Below are positions 8,407-15,488 of a DNA stretch of 18,801 nucleotides, in pieces. Under the pieces are notes generated by a model, which worked only from the letters and a program-made list of their open reading frames with translations, had not been told where the DNA came from and did not search any database. The position numbers were made by a program, and so were the translations under genes. Location of the stretch: the NCBI GenBank assembly GCA_964510055.1, contig CAZDZY010000058.1:1-18801 (forward strand), given 5' to 3'. The DNA is from DTFZ01 sp964510055. Lineage in GTDB: Bacteria > Bacillota > Clostridia > Christensenellales > SZUA-584. Each line of letters starts with the position of its first letter. The stretch's first letter is position 1.

Positions 8407-8685
8407 ATGGAAAAGCTGGCATTAGGAATGGTAGAAACAAGAGGGTTGGTCGGGGCGATAGAAGCCGCCGATGCGATGGTAAAAGCGGCAAACGTAAAGC
8501 TCATCGGCAAAGAAAAGGTTGGATCAGGTCTTGTTACCGTTATGGTCAGGGGAGATGTAGGAGCGGTAAAGGCGTCTGTCGATGCGGGGGCAGCGGCGGC
8601 TAAACGTGTGGGCGAGCTAGTCAGCGTGCATGTGATACCCAGCCCGCACAACGATGTCGAGGGCATATTGCCTGAGAATAAATAA
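8407..8685 (+). CDS. BMC-H shell protein 1 (PduA/EutM-like hexamer)
   Basis: This 92-residue single BMC-domain protein forms hexameric shell tiles. It shows the classic ALGMVETRG start, AADAMVKAANV, the pore-loop motif KVGSGL (37-42), VRGDVGAVKASVDAG and the HVIPSPH strand. ATG 8407 is chosen because AGGAGGT (8396-8402) precedes it. An upstream in-frame ATG at 8377 lies inside the end of the kinase gene and would add ten residues not seen in the family. The GSG pore suggests passage of small polar metabolites. Two almost identical paralogues lie 6 kb downstream (14610, 15199). This copy differs from them mainly at residues 4, 82 and the tail. Confidence 0.96.
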   Translation: MEKLALGMVETRGLVGAIEAADAMVKAANVKLIGKEKVGSGLVTVMVRGDVGAVKASVDAGAAAAKRVGELVSVHVIPSPHNDVEGILPENK

Positions 8686-8699
8686 AGGTCGTCATATAA

Positions 8700-9581
8700 A
8701 TGGATATAGAGAAATTAATTGAACAGATAACTAGAGAGGTCTGCGCGAGGCTCGATACAGCTTCCCCAAAAAGCCGTGAGACTTTTTGGGGCAACACGCA
8801 AAATATTCACTGCACAGGCACGGAGAGCGGTATCGTCGAACAGCCCGGTTCGAAGGTAACGGCTAAAGAGATCGCGAAGATGATAGACCACTCGCTTTTA
8901 AAGCCGGAGATGACAAGGCAGGAAGTAATAGAAGGCTGCCTCCTGGCAAAGCAGTACGACTGCGCTACCGTATGCGTTAAACCGTGCGACGTGGAAGTTG
9001 CGCGCGAGGTTTTGAGCGGGACCGACGTCAAGGTAACGTCGGTCATCGGGTTTCCGCACGGACACCATCTTACCGAAATAAAAGTCATGGAAGCGGAGCT
9101 GGCGATAAAGCAAGGCTGCGAAGAGATAGACATGGTGCTCAATATCGGGCGGCTGAAATCAGGCGACTACGATCTTGTAGAGTCGGACATAAGGGCAGTC
9201 TGCGATGCTGCGCACCGGCGGGCCGTTATAGTCAAGGTGATACTCGAGAACCATTACCTTACGGACGAAGAGAAGATAAAGGCCTGCCAGTTATGCGAGA
9301 GCGCGGGGGCTGACTTCGTAAAAACGTCGACCGGATACGCTAAGACCGGGGCCACGGTACACGATTTAAAGCTTATGCGAAAAAACTGTTCCTCTAAAGT
9401 CAGGGTAAAGGCGGCCGGAGGCGTGCGCACGCTCGACGCGGCGCTTGCGGTAAGAGCCGTGGGCGGAACGCGCTTCGGTGCTACTGCGACGAAAAAGATA
9501 GTGGAAGAAGCAGCACAACGGGAAAAGGAAGGTACGCTGAAGATACCCGAGACCGTACAGGAGTTCACAACCGGGTATTGA
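8700..9581 (+). CDS. deoC: Deoxyribose-phosphate aldolase 1 with encapsulation peptide
   Basis: This 293-residue DERA is longer than the free enzyme (about 220-260). Residues 1-20 form an amphipathic helix (MDIEKLIEQITREVCARL) typical of BMC encapsulation peptides. A flexible linker follows (about 21-52), then the aldolase barrel from MIDHSLLKPE (61-70). Catalytic residues are present: D144 in EEIDMVLNIG, Schiff-base K208 in FVKTSTG and K237 in VKAAGGVR. DERA cleaves 2-deoxyribose 5-phosphate to acetaldehyde and glyceraldehyde 3-phosphate. Here the aldehyde would be released inside the shell beside the aldehyde dehydrogenase. The start has AAAGGT upstream. The linker DNA holds a perfect 10-bp inverted repeat (8764-8791). 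Deoxyribose phosphate is the family substrate, but a related sugar phosphate is possible. Confidence 0.93.
   Translation: MDIEKLIEQITREVCARLDTASPKSRETFWGNTQNIHCTGTESGIVEQPGSKVTAKEIAKMIDHSLLKPEMTRQEVIEGCLLAKQYDCATVCVKPCDVEVAREVLSGTDVKVTSVIGFPHGHHLTEIKVMEAELAIKQGCEEIDMVLNIGRLKSGDYDLVESDIRAVCDAAHRRAVIVKVILENHYLTDEEKIKACQLCESAGADFVKTSTGYAKTGATVHDLKLMRKNCSSKVRVKAAGGVRTLDAALAVRAVGGTRFGATATKKIVEEAAQREKEGTLKIPETVQEFTTGY
8764..8791 (+). repeat. Perfect 10-bp inverted repeat in the deoC1 linker
   Basis: CCCCAAAAAG (8764-8773) and CTTTTTGGGG (8782-8791) are exact reverse complements separated by an 8-base loop. They lie in the coding region for the linker between the encapsulation helix and the aldolase core. 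No T-run follows, so it is not a standard terminator. It could form an RNA hairpin that affects translation or mRNA decay, or it could be chance in a weakly constrained linker. Confidence 0.7.
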
Positions 9582-9589
9582 TATATAAG

Positions 9590-10228
9590 ATGAACGACGG
9601 TGAGCTGAAACGAAAAATCGAGATCGAAGTACTGAAGCAGTACGCGAAAAACGGGAAATACTATGTTCCCGCGGCAGTATCCGCCCGGCATGTGCACCTT
9701 TCCCGCGCGGATGTTGAAGCGTTGTTCGGAAAAGGGTATCAACTTAAAAAGAAGCGGGACCTGACACAGCCGGGACAGTTCGCGTGCGAGGAGCAGGTCA
9801 CGTTTACGGGGCCTAAAGGCAGCATCGAAAGTGTGCGCGTGCTTGGGCCTGAACGTAAAGAAACTCAGGTCGAGATAAGCTTTACCGATTCGTATAAGGT
9901 CGGTATAAAACCCGTTGTGCGTATGTCGGGAGGCGACCTCGAAGGCACGCCGGGCGGCAGCCTTATTGGACCCGCGGGCGAGGCAGCTCTCAAACGGGGC
10001 GTTATAATCGCCGCAAGGCATTTGCATATGTCGTATGAAGAAGCGGCGGCGTATGGGCTCAAAAAAGGAGACATTGTAAGCGTTAAAAAGCCCGGGGAAC
10101 GGGAGATAACGTTCGGCAACGTCGTCGTGCGCTCGGGCGAAGGGCATTCGCTCGAGGTGCACATCGATACGGACGAAGCGAACGCGGCGGGCATGACGTG
10201 CGGCGAAATGCTCGAACTTATAAAGTAG
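9590..10228 (+). CDS. pduL: PduL-type phosphate propanoyl/acetyltransferase
   Basis: This 212-residue BMC phosphotransacylase has two repeats of the metal-binding motif: SARHVHLS (H34, H36) and AARHLHMS (H144, H146). It also has PGQFACEEQV, RMSGGDLEGTPGG and the C-terminal EVHIDTDEANA segment. PduL converts acyl-CoA plus phosphate to acyl phosphate and free CoA, recycling CoA inside the shell and allowing ATP formation by a kinase elsewhere. The first 19 residues (ELKRKIEIEVLKQYA) may be a short encapsulation helix. The start is uncertain. ATG 9590 lacks a clear ribosome site, while an in-frame TTG at 9578 overlaps the deoC stop (TTGA) and has AGGAG about 14 bases upstream. PduL rather than EutD or Pta is the usual BMC enzyme, which fits the context. 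Confidence 0.93.
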   Translation: MNDGELKRKIEIEVLKQYAKNGKYYVPAAVSARHVHLSRADVEALFGKGYQLKKKRDLTQPGQFACEEQVTFTGPKGSIESVRVLGPERKETQVEISFTDSYKVGIKPVVRMSGGDLEGTPGGSLIGPAGEAALKRGVIIAARHLHMSYEEAAAYGLKKGDIVSVKKPGEREITFGNVVVRSGEGHSLEVHIDTDEANAAGMTCGEMLELIK

Positions 10229-10234
10229 GTTTAT

Positions 10235-10891
10235 ATGGCGGAGCATATGCAGGATCTGATAGCGAGGATAACGGAAGAAGTCATGAAGCGCCTTAGCGTA
10301 CCGCAGGCAGGCGGAACGCTCGCGGTATTTACGGAATATGTATTCGACGCAAAAGGCGTAGGAAGCTATCTTAAAAACAATCATGCAAGCGCAACCTGCG
10401 CGCTATTCGAAGGCGCGAGGTTTGAAAGCGAACTTAAAACTGAAAGCGTTATTACGCAGCAGGAAAAGCAGGCTCTTGCCGGAAAGCTTAATTGCTTTGA
10501 AAAAATAGTGATAATAACTCCGCCGCTGTGGCTGCTGGGCGAGATAGCGCGCGGGGACGATTCCGTTTTTCTTGCGATGCTGGCAATACGGCCTCTGCTC
10601 TGGGGACGGGAAGTGACGATACTTCTCGACTTCGAAGTTCCAAGGATAAGGCGCAGCGCGGCGCTTTTGCGTATATCCGAATACATAAGCGCGCTCGAGG
10701 AGATGGGCGCTAAGTTTGTATATCTTCCGCAGGAAAGCAGGAAAGACGAGCCAAAAGACCTCGTAACGGAACAGGATGTTAAGGACGCCTTCAAAAACGA
10801 GGGCAGGCGCATTATAATAAAACCGGGAGCGATAGTGACGCAGCTTGCGCAGGATACCGCCAAAGAGTGCGGCGTCGCAATCGAGATATAG
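10235..10891 (+). CDS. BMC-associated protein of unknown function with encapsulation-like helix
   Basis: This is a 218-residue protein. Its N-terminus (HMQDLIARITEEVMKRL, residues 4-20) matches the encapsulation helices of both aldolases in pattern. A mixed alpha/beta domain follows with a hydrophobic strand IVIITPPLWLLGEIARG and a Rossmann-like strand-helix pattern (VTILLDF). The tail IKPGAIVTQLAQDTAKECG recalls the C-terminus of the roughly 200-residue ethanolamine-utilization-associated proteins of Gram-positive BMC loci (the family once labelled eut_hyp); I am not certain of this match. No catalytic motif is recognisable. It lies between pduL and a EutN gene with gaps of 6 and 10 bases, so it is probably a cargo or assembly protein. 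ATG 10235 has only a weak ribosome site, and ATG 10247 is an alternative. Confidence 0.75.
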   Translation: MAEHMQDLIARITEEVMKRLSVPQAGGTLAVFTEYVFDAKGVGSYLKNNHASATCALFEGARFESELKTESVITQQEKQALAGKLNCFEKIVIITPPLWLLGEIARGDDSVFLAMLAIRPLLWGREVTILLDFEVPRIRRSAALLRISEYISALEEMGAKFVYLPQESRKDEPKDLVTEQDVKDAFKNEGRRIIIKPGAIVTQLAQDTAKECGVAIEI

Positions 10892-10901
10892 GGGAAAGTG
10901 T

Positions 10902-11207
10902 ATGCAGATAGCAAGGGTAAAAGGAAACGTAGTCAGCACTAACAAGACCGAAAAGCTGCACGGCCTTAAGCTTCTTATTGTTGTGCCTATCGACTTGGGA
11001 ACGTTCGAGGAGAAGGGGCAGCCCGTTGTCGCGATAGACACCGTAGGCGCGGGCGAAGGCGAAGTGGTCATGCTCTGCAGCGGTTCTTCCTCAAGGCAGA
11101 CGGCGGTCACCGAGAACAAACCTTCGGACATGGCGATAGTCGGCATAATAGATTCGATTGAGATGAACGGGAAACCGGTATTCCGCAAGTTCGAAGAGAA
11201 GAAATAA
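10902..11207 (+). CDS. eutN: EutN/CcmL pentameric shell vertex protein 1
   Basis: This 101-residue BMC-P protein opens with the family signature MQIARVKGNVVSTNKTEKLHG, continues LKLLIVVPIDLG, and has the GAGEGEVVMLCSGSSSR loop and a MAIVGIIDSIE strand. Pentamers of this family cap the vertices of the icosahedral shell. The start ATG 10902 follows AGGGGAAAG (10890-10898). It is the longest of three dissimilar EutN-type proteins in the operon, with a longer C-terminal tail (PVFRKFEEKK). It is separated from the aldehyde dehydrogenase by 91 bases, the longest internal gap in the shell block. Confidence 0.94.
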   Translation: MQIARVKGNVVSTNKTEKLHGLKLLIVVPIDLGTFEEKGQPVVAIDTVGAGEGEVVMLCSGSSSRQTAVTENKPSDMAIVGIIDSIEMNGKPVFRKFEEKK

Positions 11208-11298
11208 TTGACGGGTTTCCCGAAAGGTAAGATATTGGGGGGAACATGCGGTCCCCGAAATCAAAGCTTTTTTGGGCAAAAACACAGGGGGTAGGCTA

Positions 11299-12696
11299 AT
11301 GGAATTGTCGGAACAGGAACTCCGTTTAGTGATAGAGGAAACGGTAAAGAGGATAGTCGGGAAAGCTGCACCTTCTTCCTGCTGGCTTTGCGATACGGCC
11401 GATCAGGCTGTCGCGTCCGCGAAAGCCGCGCAAGCCCAGCTGATGAAGATGAGCCTCGAACAGCGTGGAAAGCTTATAACCGCTATGCGTGCGGCCGCTA
11501 TGCAAAACGTAAAACACCTCTCTGAGCTCGCGCACAGCGAGACCGGCTACGGCCGCGTAGAGCACAAGATATTGAAGAACAAACTGGCCATAGAGAAGAC
11601 ACCGGGCATAGAGGATCTGACCTCGGACGCCGTTACGGGAGACTTCGGACTCACTTTAGTCGAGCGCGCGCCTTTCGGCGTCATAGGCGCGATAACCCCG
11701 TCCACCAACCCCACGTCTACAATAATAAACAACTCGATAAGCATGATCGCGGCGGGAAACGCGGTGGTGTTCAACCCGCACCCGTCAGCCAAGAAGGCGT
11801 CTATCGAGGCCATGCGCATACTCAACGAAGCTATCTTCGCCGCTGGCGGCCCGGGGGCGCTCATATGCACGGTAAAAGAGCCTACGCTCGAAACAGGTAA
11901 GGCGATAATGGAGCATAAGGATATCCCGCTGTTAGCCATTACGGGAGGCGAAGCCGTCGTCAAAGTGGCTATGAAGACGGGCAAAAAGGTAATAGCCGCC
12001 GGCCCGGGCAACCCTCCTGTGATAGTGGACGACACCGCGCTCATACCGCAGGCCGCGAAAGACATAGTCGACGGCGCAAGTTTCGACAACAACGTGCTGT
12101 GCATAGCCGAAAAAGAAGTTTTCGCTTTCAAGGCCGTCGCCGACCAGCTGATGGCTGAGATGCAAAAACACGGGGCTTTCAAAGTCTCCGGGGCGGATAT
12201 AGACAAAGTCGCCAAAGCCGTGCTCAACGAAAAAGAGGGCAGATTCTCCCCAAAGCGCGAGTTCGTCGGCAGGGACGCATCCGTCATACTTCGCGCGGCG
12301 GGCGTAAGCTTTACCGGCGAGCCGAGGCTGGTCATAGCCGAGGTGCCGGCTGACCACCCGTTCATAACGACGGAGTTGCTCATGCCCGTGCTCGGGATCG
12401 CCCGGATAGATAACGACATAGATACAGCCATACGCATGGCTGTAAAAGCGGAGAACGGGTGCAAACACACCGCAATGATGCACTCGCAGAACGTATCGCA
12501 TCTCTCGATGACGGCCAAGGCGCTCAATACCTCTATATTCGTAAAGAACGCCCCGTCGTACGCGGGGCTCGGTTTTAACGGCGAAGGATTCGCGTCGCTG
12601 ACGATAGCCACGCCTACGGGCGAAGGAGTGACGAGCGCCCGTACGTTCACGCGCCTGAGAAGATGCGTGCTGTACGGCAACTTCAGGATAGTATGA
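11299..12696 (+). CDS. pduP: CoA-acylating aldehyde dehydrogenase (PduP/EutE-like) with encapsulation peptide
   Basis: This 465-residue enzyme has the PduP/EutE length. Residues 1-20 (MELSEQELRLVIEETVKRIV) form an amphipathic encapsulation helix. The core shows FGVIGAITPSTNP (126-138), AAGNAVVFNPHPSA and the active-site C268 in SFDNNVLCIAEKE. The enzyme oxidises acetaldehyde or propanal to acyl-CoA with reduction of NAD+. In this operon it would consume the aldehyde released by the DeoC enzymes. The ribosome site AGGGGG (11286-11291) supports ATG 11299; an upstream in-frame TTG (11272) adds nine residues and is rejected. The stop TGA overlaps the next start (ATGATG), so translation is coupled to the PduS-like gene. 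The symbol names the family only; the natural aldehyde is inferred. Confidence 0.94.
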   Translation: MELSEQELRLVIEETVKRIVGKAAPSSCWLCDTADQAVASAKAAQAQLMKMSLEQRGKLITAMRAAAMQNVKHLSELAHSETGYGRVEHKILKNKLAIEKTPGIEDLTSDAVTGDFGLTLVERAPFGVIGAITPSTNPTSTIINNSISMIAAGNAVVFNPHPSAKKASIEAMRILNEAIFAAGGPGALICTVKEPTLETGKAIMEHKDIPLLAITGGEAVVKVAMKTGKKVIAAGPGNPPVIVDDTALIPQAAKDIVDGASFDNNVLCIAEKEVFAFKAVADQLMAEMQKHGAFKVSGADIDKVAKAVLNEKEGRFSPKREFVGRDASVILRAAGVSFTGEPRLVIAEVPADHPFITTELLMPVLGIARIDNDIDTAIRMAVKAENGCKHTAMMHSQNVSHLSMTAKALNTSIFVKNAPSYAGLGFNGEGFASLTIATPTGEGVTSARTFTRLRRCVLYGNFRIV

Positions 12697-14015
12697 TGGA
12701 AAAAGCGCAGATACTCAAGGCAATAAAAGACGCCGGAATAACAGGCGCGGGCGGCGCGGGGTTCCCGACACATATCAAGCTCAATTGCAGCGCGGCTACG
12801 GTCATATGCAACGGCGCGGAGTGCGAGCCGCTGCTGCGCAGCGACCGCCTGCTCATGGAGCGCAGCGCGGGCAGGGTAGTCGCGGGGCTTAAAGCCGCTA
12901 TGGAAGCCGCGGGCGCAAAACGCGGCGTTATAGCCATAAAGAAGAAATATGAGAGAGCCGCCGAAGCTTTTAAAAGAGAATTAAACTGTAATGACATAGA
13001 ACTGATGCTCATGAAGAGCTTTTACCCCGCGGGGGATGAGCAGCAGATAGTGTATGAGGCGACGGGCAAGGTAGTGCCGACGGGCGGGCTTCCGCTCGAC
13101 GTGGGCGTGGTGGTGCAAAACGCGGCAACGCTGTCGCAGATAGCGGACGCCCTTGAGGGCAAAGCCGTTACCGAAAGATACGTCACGGTAAACGGGGAAG
13201 TGAAAAGCCCCGCGGTATTCACCGCCCCGATAGGGACTCCGGTCAGGAAGCTCATAGAGGCAGCCGGTGGCCCGGAGGATATGTCGCAGTATTCGGTCAT
13301 AATCGGCGGCCCAGCTATGGGCAGGATCACGGAAAACATCGACGAGCCGATAACGAAGACAACGGGCGGAATACTCGTGTTCCCCAAAGATCACTCGCTG
13401 ATACAGAAGAAGAGCGGAAACCTTGAGCAGGATATAAAGCTCGCCCGGAGCGTATGCTGCCAGTGCAGCTTCTGCACGCAGATGTGCCCGAGGAATGCAC
13501 TCGGCCTTAAGGTCGAGCCGCACAAGGTGATGCGGGCACTTGCGCTGGGCGCCAAGGGCATAGGGGACGCAAACGGAGTGTTCTCGTGCTGCGACTGCGG
13601 TATCTGCACGTTTTACGCGTGCAACTTCTCGCTCGCCCCATCGAGGATGATGCAGAGGGTAAAACAGGAACTCGTAAGGAACGGCGTAAAGCCGGAGAAG
13701 AAGATACCTTACCCGGTGAGCGAAAGCCTCGATAACATAAAGGTGCCGACATCGCGCTTTGAGGCTCGGCTGGGTATAGACAAATACGACAGGGACCTGT
13801 TGCTAGTGGAAGAACCGCTTAAAGTAAGCAAGGTTATCCTGCCGCTCAGGATGCATATAGGCGCTCCCGCGAGGCCGATAGTGCGGAGCGGAGAGCTTGT
13901 GGAACGCGGGCAGCTTATTGCCGAAGCGGCTGAGGGCGTGAGCGCATGCGTTCACGCAAGCATATCCGGGACAGTAAAAGTTACGGAAACAATGATAGAG
14001 ATAGAAGGAAACTAA
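12696..14015 (+). CDS. pduS: PduS-like Fe-S flavoprotein (RnfC-related electron carrier)
   Basis: This 439-residue protein is of the PduS/RnfC family. The N-terminus has GAGGAGFPTHIK (17-28) and CNGAECEPLL, the NADH and FMN-binding region. An SLBB-like domain follows. Two 4Fe-4S motifs come next: C254-x2-C257-x2-C260-x3-C264-P and C298-x2-C301-x2-C304-x4-C309. The C-terminal part is a barrel-sandwich segment (IGAPARPIVRSGE). PduS reduces cobalamin in the propanediol compartment and is thought to pass electrons to PduT. No B12 enzyme is visible here, so a role in NADH reoxidation or electron export is more likely (inference). The start is ATG 12696 with AGGAT at 12685-12689; ATG 12693, one codon earlier, is also possible. 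The ATGA overlap with the dehydrogenase indicates coupling. Confidence 0.92.
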   Translation: MEKAQILKAIKDAGITGAGGAGFPTHIKLNCSAATVICNGAECEPLLRSDRLLMERSAGRVVAGLKAAMEAAGAKRGVIAIKKKYERAAEAFKRELNCNDIELMLMKSFYPAGDEQQIVYEATGKVVPTGGLPLDVGVVVQNAATLSQIADALEGKAVTERYVTVNGEVKSPAVFTAPIGTPVRKLIEAAGGPEDMSQYSVIIGGPAMGRITENIDEPITKTTGGILVFPKDHSLIQKKSGNLEQDIKLARSVCCQCSFCTQMCPRNALGLKVEPHKVMRALALGAKGIGDANGVFSCCDCGICTFYACNFSLAPSRMMQRVKQELVRNGVKPEKKIPYPVSESLDNIKVPTSRFEARLGIDKYDRDLLLVEEPLKVSKVILPLRMHIGAPARPIVRSGELVERGQLIAEAAEGVSACVHASISGTVKVTETMIEIEGN

Positions 14016-14561
14016 ATGAACGCGCTGGGAATGGTGGAAACAAACAGCATACCTAAAGGCATAAGGGCTGGCGACGCGATGCTCAAAGCCGCGGACGTAA
14101 CGCTTGCGGCCGCACAGACGGCGTGCGCCGGAAAGTATATAGTAATGGTATCGGGCGAAGTCGCGGCGGTGAAGGCCTCTGTAGAGGCAGGCAGGGAGAC
14201 TGCTGAAGAAACGCTCGTTGACAGCATAGTTATACCTAATGTCCACAGCCAGGTGATACAGGCGCTGGGCGCAGCCTCCGAGATAGGGAACCCGGGCGCG
14301 CTTGGTATAATAGAGACGTTTTCGCTCGCGTCGTCCGTCATATGCGCCGATTACGCGGTAAAATCCGCGGACGTCTCTCTTATAGAGATACGGCTGGGGC
14401 GCGGTCTTGGCGGAAAGTCGTTCGTGACGCTTACGGGAGACGTCGCCGCAGTGAAGCATGCGATTGAAGTCGCGGAAAAAACAGAGGAAGCCGCGGGGAT
14501 GGTCTCGTGCACGGCCGTTATACCCTCGCCGCATCCGGATTTAATGAAAGCCGTTTATTAA
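14016..14561 (+). CDS. pduT: BMC-T tandem-domain shell protein (PduT-like)
   Basis: This 181-residue protein has two BMC domains in tandem (about 1-90 and 91-181), each with the ALG(M/I)(V/I)ET start, a GD/GEVAAVK segment and a VIP strand. Such proteins form pseudohexameric trimers in the shell. C37 in TACAGKY matches the cysteine that coordinates a pore Fe-S cluster in PduT. The domain-2 equivalent (RGLGGKS) lacks a cysteine, as in PduT. The gene follows PduS with no spacer (TAA then ATG), with AGAAGGAA at 14003-14010. The pairing suggests the two proteins form an electron path across the shell. The PduT assignment rests on the motif and the neighbour. Confidence 0.94.
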   Translation: MNALGMVETNSIPKGIRAGDAMLKAADVTLAAAQTACAGKYIVMVSGEVAAVKASVEAGRETAEETLVDSIVIPNVHSQVIQALGAASEIGNPGALGIIETFSLASSVICADYAVKSADVSLIEIRLGRGLGGKSFVTLTGDVAAVKHAIEVAEKTEEAAGMVSCTAVIPSPHPDLMKAVY

Positions 14562-14568
14562 TATTTAT

Positions 14569-14582
14569 TGTAACAAATTACA
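14569..14582 (+). promoter_or_regulatory. Small dyad in the gap before BMC-H 2
   Basis: The 48-base gap between the BMC-T and BMC-H 2 genes is AT-rich, unlike the other tight junctions. It holds the dyad TGTAA-N4-TTACA (14569-14582), flanked by a wider TTATTG/CAATAA pair (14565-14570, 14586-14591). This could be an operator, an mRNA hairpin or a minor promoter region boosting shell genes. No good -35/-10 pair is seen. The two ribosome-site-like runs AAAGGAGA (14593-14600) and AAAGG follow. Confidence 0.25.
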
Positions 14583-14609
14583 TTGCAATAATAAAGGAGA
14601 AAAAGGTAA

Positions 14610-14912
14610 ATGGAAAAAGAAGCATTGGGAATGGTAGAGACGAGAGGCCTCGTAGGGGCAATAGAGGCCGCCGACGCTATGGTAAAAGCCGCGAATGTTA
14701 AGCTCGTAGGCAAAGAGAAGGTCGGCTCCGGGCTCGTTACCGTGTTGGTAAGGGGAGACGTAGGAGCGGTAAAGGCGTCTGTCGACGCGGGGGCAGCAGC
14801 CGCGAAGCGGGTAGGAGAACTCGTGAGCGTGCACGTTATACCGCGCCCGCATGACGATGTTGAGGGCATACTCCCGCAGGCGGAAAAGCCCAAAACGGAG
14901 AAGAAGGCTTAA
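14610..14912 (+). CDS. BMC-H shell protein 2 (PduA/EutM-like hexamer)
   Basis: This 100-residue BMC-H protein is nearly identical to BMC-H 1 over residues 1-88, with substitutions L4E, I33V, M46L, S79R and N82D. It has a longer lysine-rich tail (AEKPKTEKKA) that the other two lack. The pore motif KVGSGL is unchanged. The charge change at residue 79 and the basic tail may alter contacts with cargo or tile edges. The start ATG 14610 is supported by AAAGGAGA (14593-14600). It starts the second shell block: H2, EutN2, H3, EutN3, then deoC2. Confidence 0.96.
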   Translation: MEKEALGMVETRGLVGAIEAADAMVKAANVKLVGKEKVGSGLVTVLVRGDVGAVKASVDAGAAAAKRVGELVSVHVIPRPHDDVEGILPQAEKPKTEKKA

Positions 14913-14915
14913 ATC

Positions 14916-15185
14916 ATGTATGTTGGGAAGATCGTCGGTTCGGTAGTAAGCACGGTAAAAGACGAAAACCTGAAAGGCGTGAAACTGCTGGTGGTGCAGC
15001 TCATTGAGAACGGAGTGCCTAAAGGTTTTGAGGTTTCGGCGGACGGCACTTACGAGGCCGGACAGGGCGATTTTGTGTACCTTATCGGCAAAAAAGAAGC
15101 GACGCTTCCTTTTCGGGATCGCAGGATCATTCCTGTAGATTCGGCTATTATCGGGTTTATAGACAAACTGAACGAAGAGATTTGA
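14916..15185 (+). CDS. eutN: EutN/CcmL pentameric shell vertex protein 2
   Basis: This 89-residue BMC-P protein has the family start MYVGKIVGSVVSTVKDENLKG, followed by VKLLVVQLIENG, the EAGQGDFVYLIGKKEA loop and a DSAIIGFIDKLNE end strand. It forms pentamers at shell vertices. The ribosome site AAGAAGG (14901-14907) lies within the end of BMC-H 2, three bases separate the genes, and co-translation is likely. It shares only the family core with the other two EutN proteins. Confidence 0.95.
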   Translation: MYVGKIVGSVVSTVKDENLKGVKLLVVQLIENGVPKGFEVSADGTYEAGQGDFVYLIGKKEATLPFRDRRIIPVDSAIIGFIDKLNEEI

Positions 15186-15198
15186 AAGGGGTTAAATC

Positions 15199-15474
15199 AT
15201 GGAAAAACAGGCTTTAGGCATGGTCGAAACAAGAGGTCTCGTCGGGGCTATAGAAGCGGCCGACGCGATGGTAAAGGCAGCGAACGTTAAGCTCATTGGC
15301 AAAGAGAAGGTCGGCTCGGGGCTCGTTACTGTAATGGTGCGCGGAGACGTCGGAGCGGTCAAGGCAGCCGTAGACGCGGGAGCGGCGGCGGCAAAGAGGA
15401 TCGGCGAATTGTTCAGCGTGCACGTAATACCGAGCCCGCACGCCGACGTCGAAGGCATACTTCCGAAAGAATGA
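15199..15474 (+). CDS. BMC-H shell protein 3 (PduA/EutM-like hexamer)
   Basis: This 91-residue BMC-H protein has the same pore motif KVGSGL as its paralogues. It differs from BMC-H 1 at residue 4 (Q), 57 (A), 68 (I), 72 (F), 82 (A) and in its short tail. The DNA differs from BMC-H 1 at many silent codon positions, so the protein has been held constant while the genes diverged. GAAAGGGG (15184-15191) supports ATG 15199. It lies between two EutN genes. Confidence 0.96.
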   Translation: MEKQALGMVETRGLVGAIEAADAMVKAANVKLIGKEKVGSGLVTVMVRGDVGAVKAAVDAGAAAAKRIGELFSVHVIPSPHADVEGILPKE

Positions 15475-15488
15475 AAGGAAGATAATTG

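Noticed and set aside
11208..11298. Small hairpins (CGGG-TTT-CCCG; GGGGA/TCCCC) before the aldehyde dehydrogenase as a terminator or riboswitch.
   Set aside because: Stems are only 4-5 bp with no suitable T-run, and no known riboswitch core is recognised.
11547..12773. A 408-residue open frame on the minus strand opposite the aldehyde dehydrogenase, and similar long antisense frames elsewhere.
   Set aside because: These are shadows of GC-rich genes on the + strand. They show no family motifs, and the + strand genes are certain.
8407..15474. Repeated DNA from three BMC-H genes as a mobile or tandem repeat.
   Set aside because: Similarity is confined to coding sequence and many codons differ silently, so these are paralogous genes and not a repeat element.
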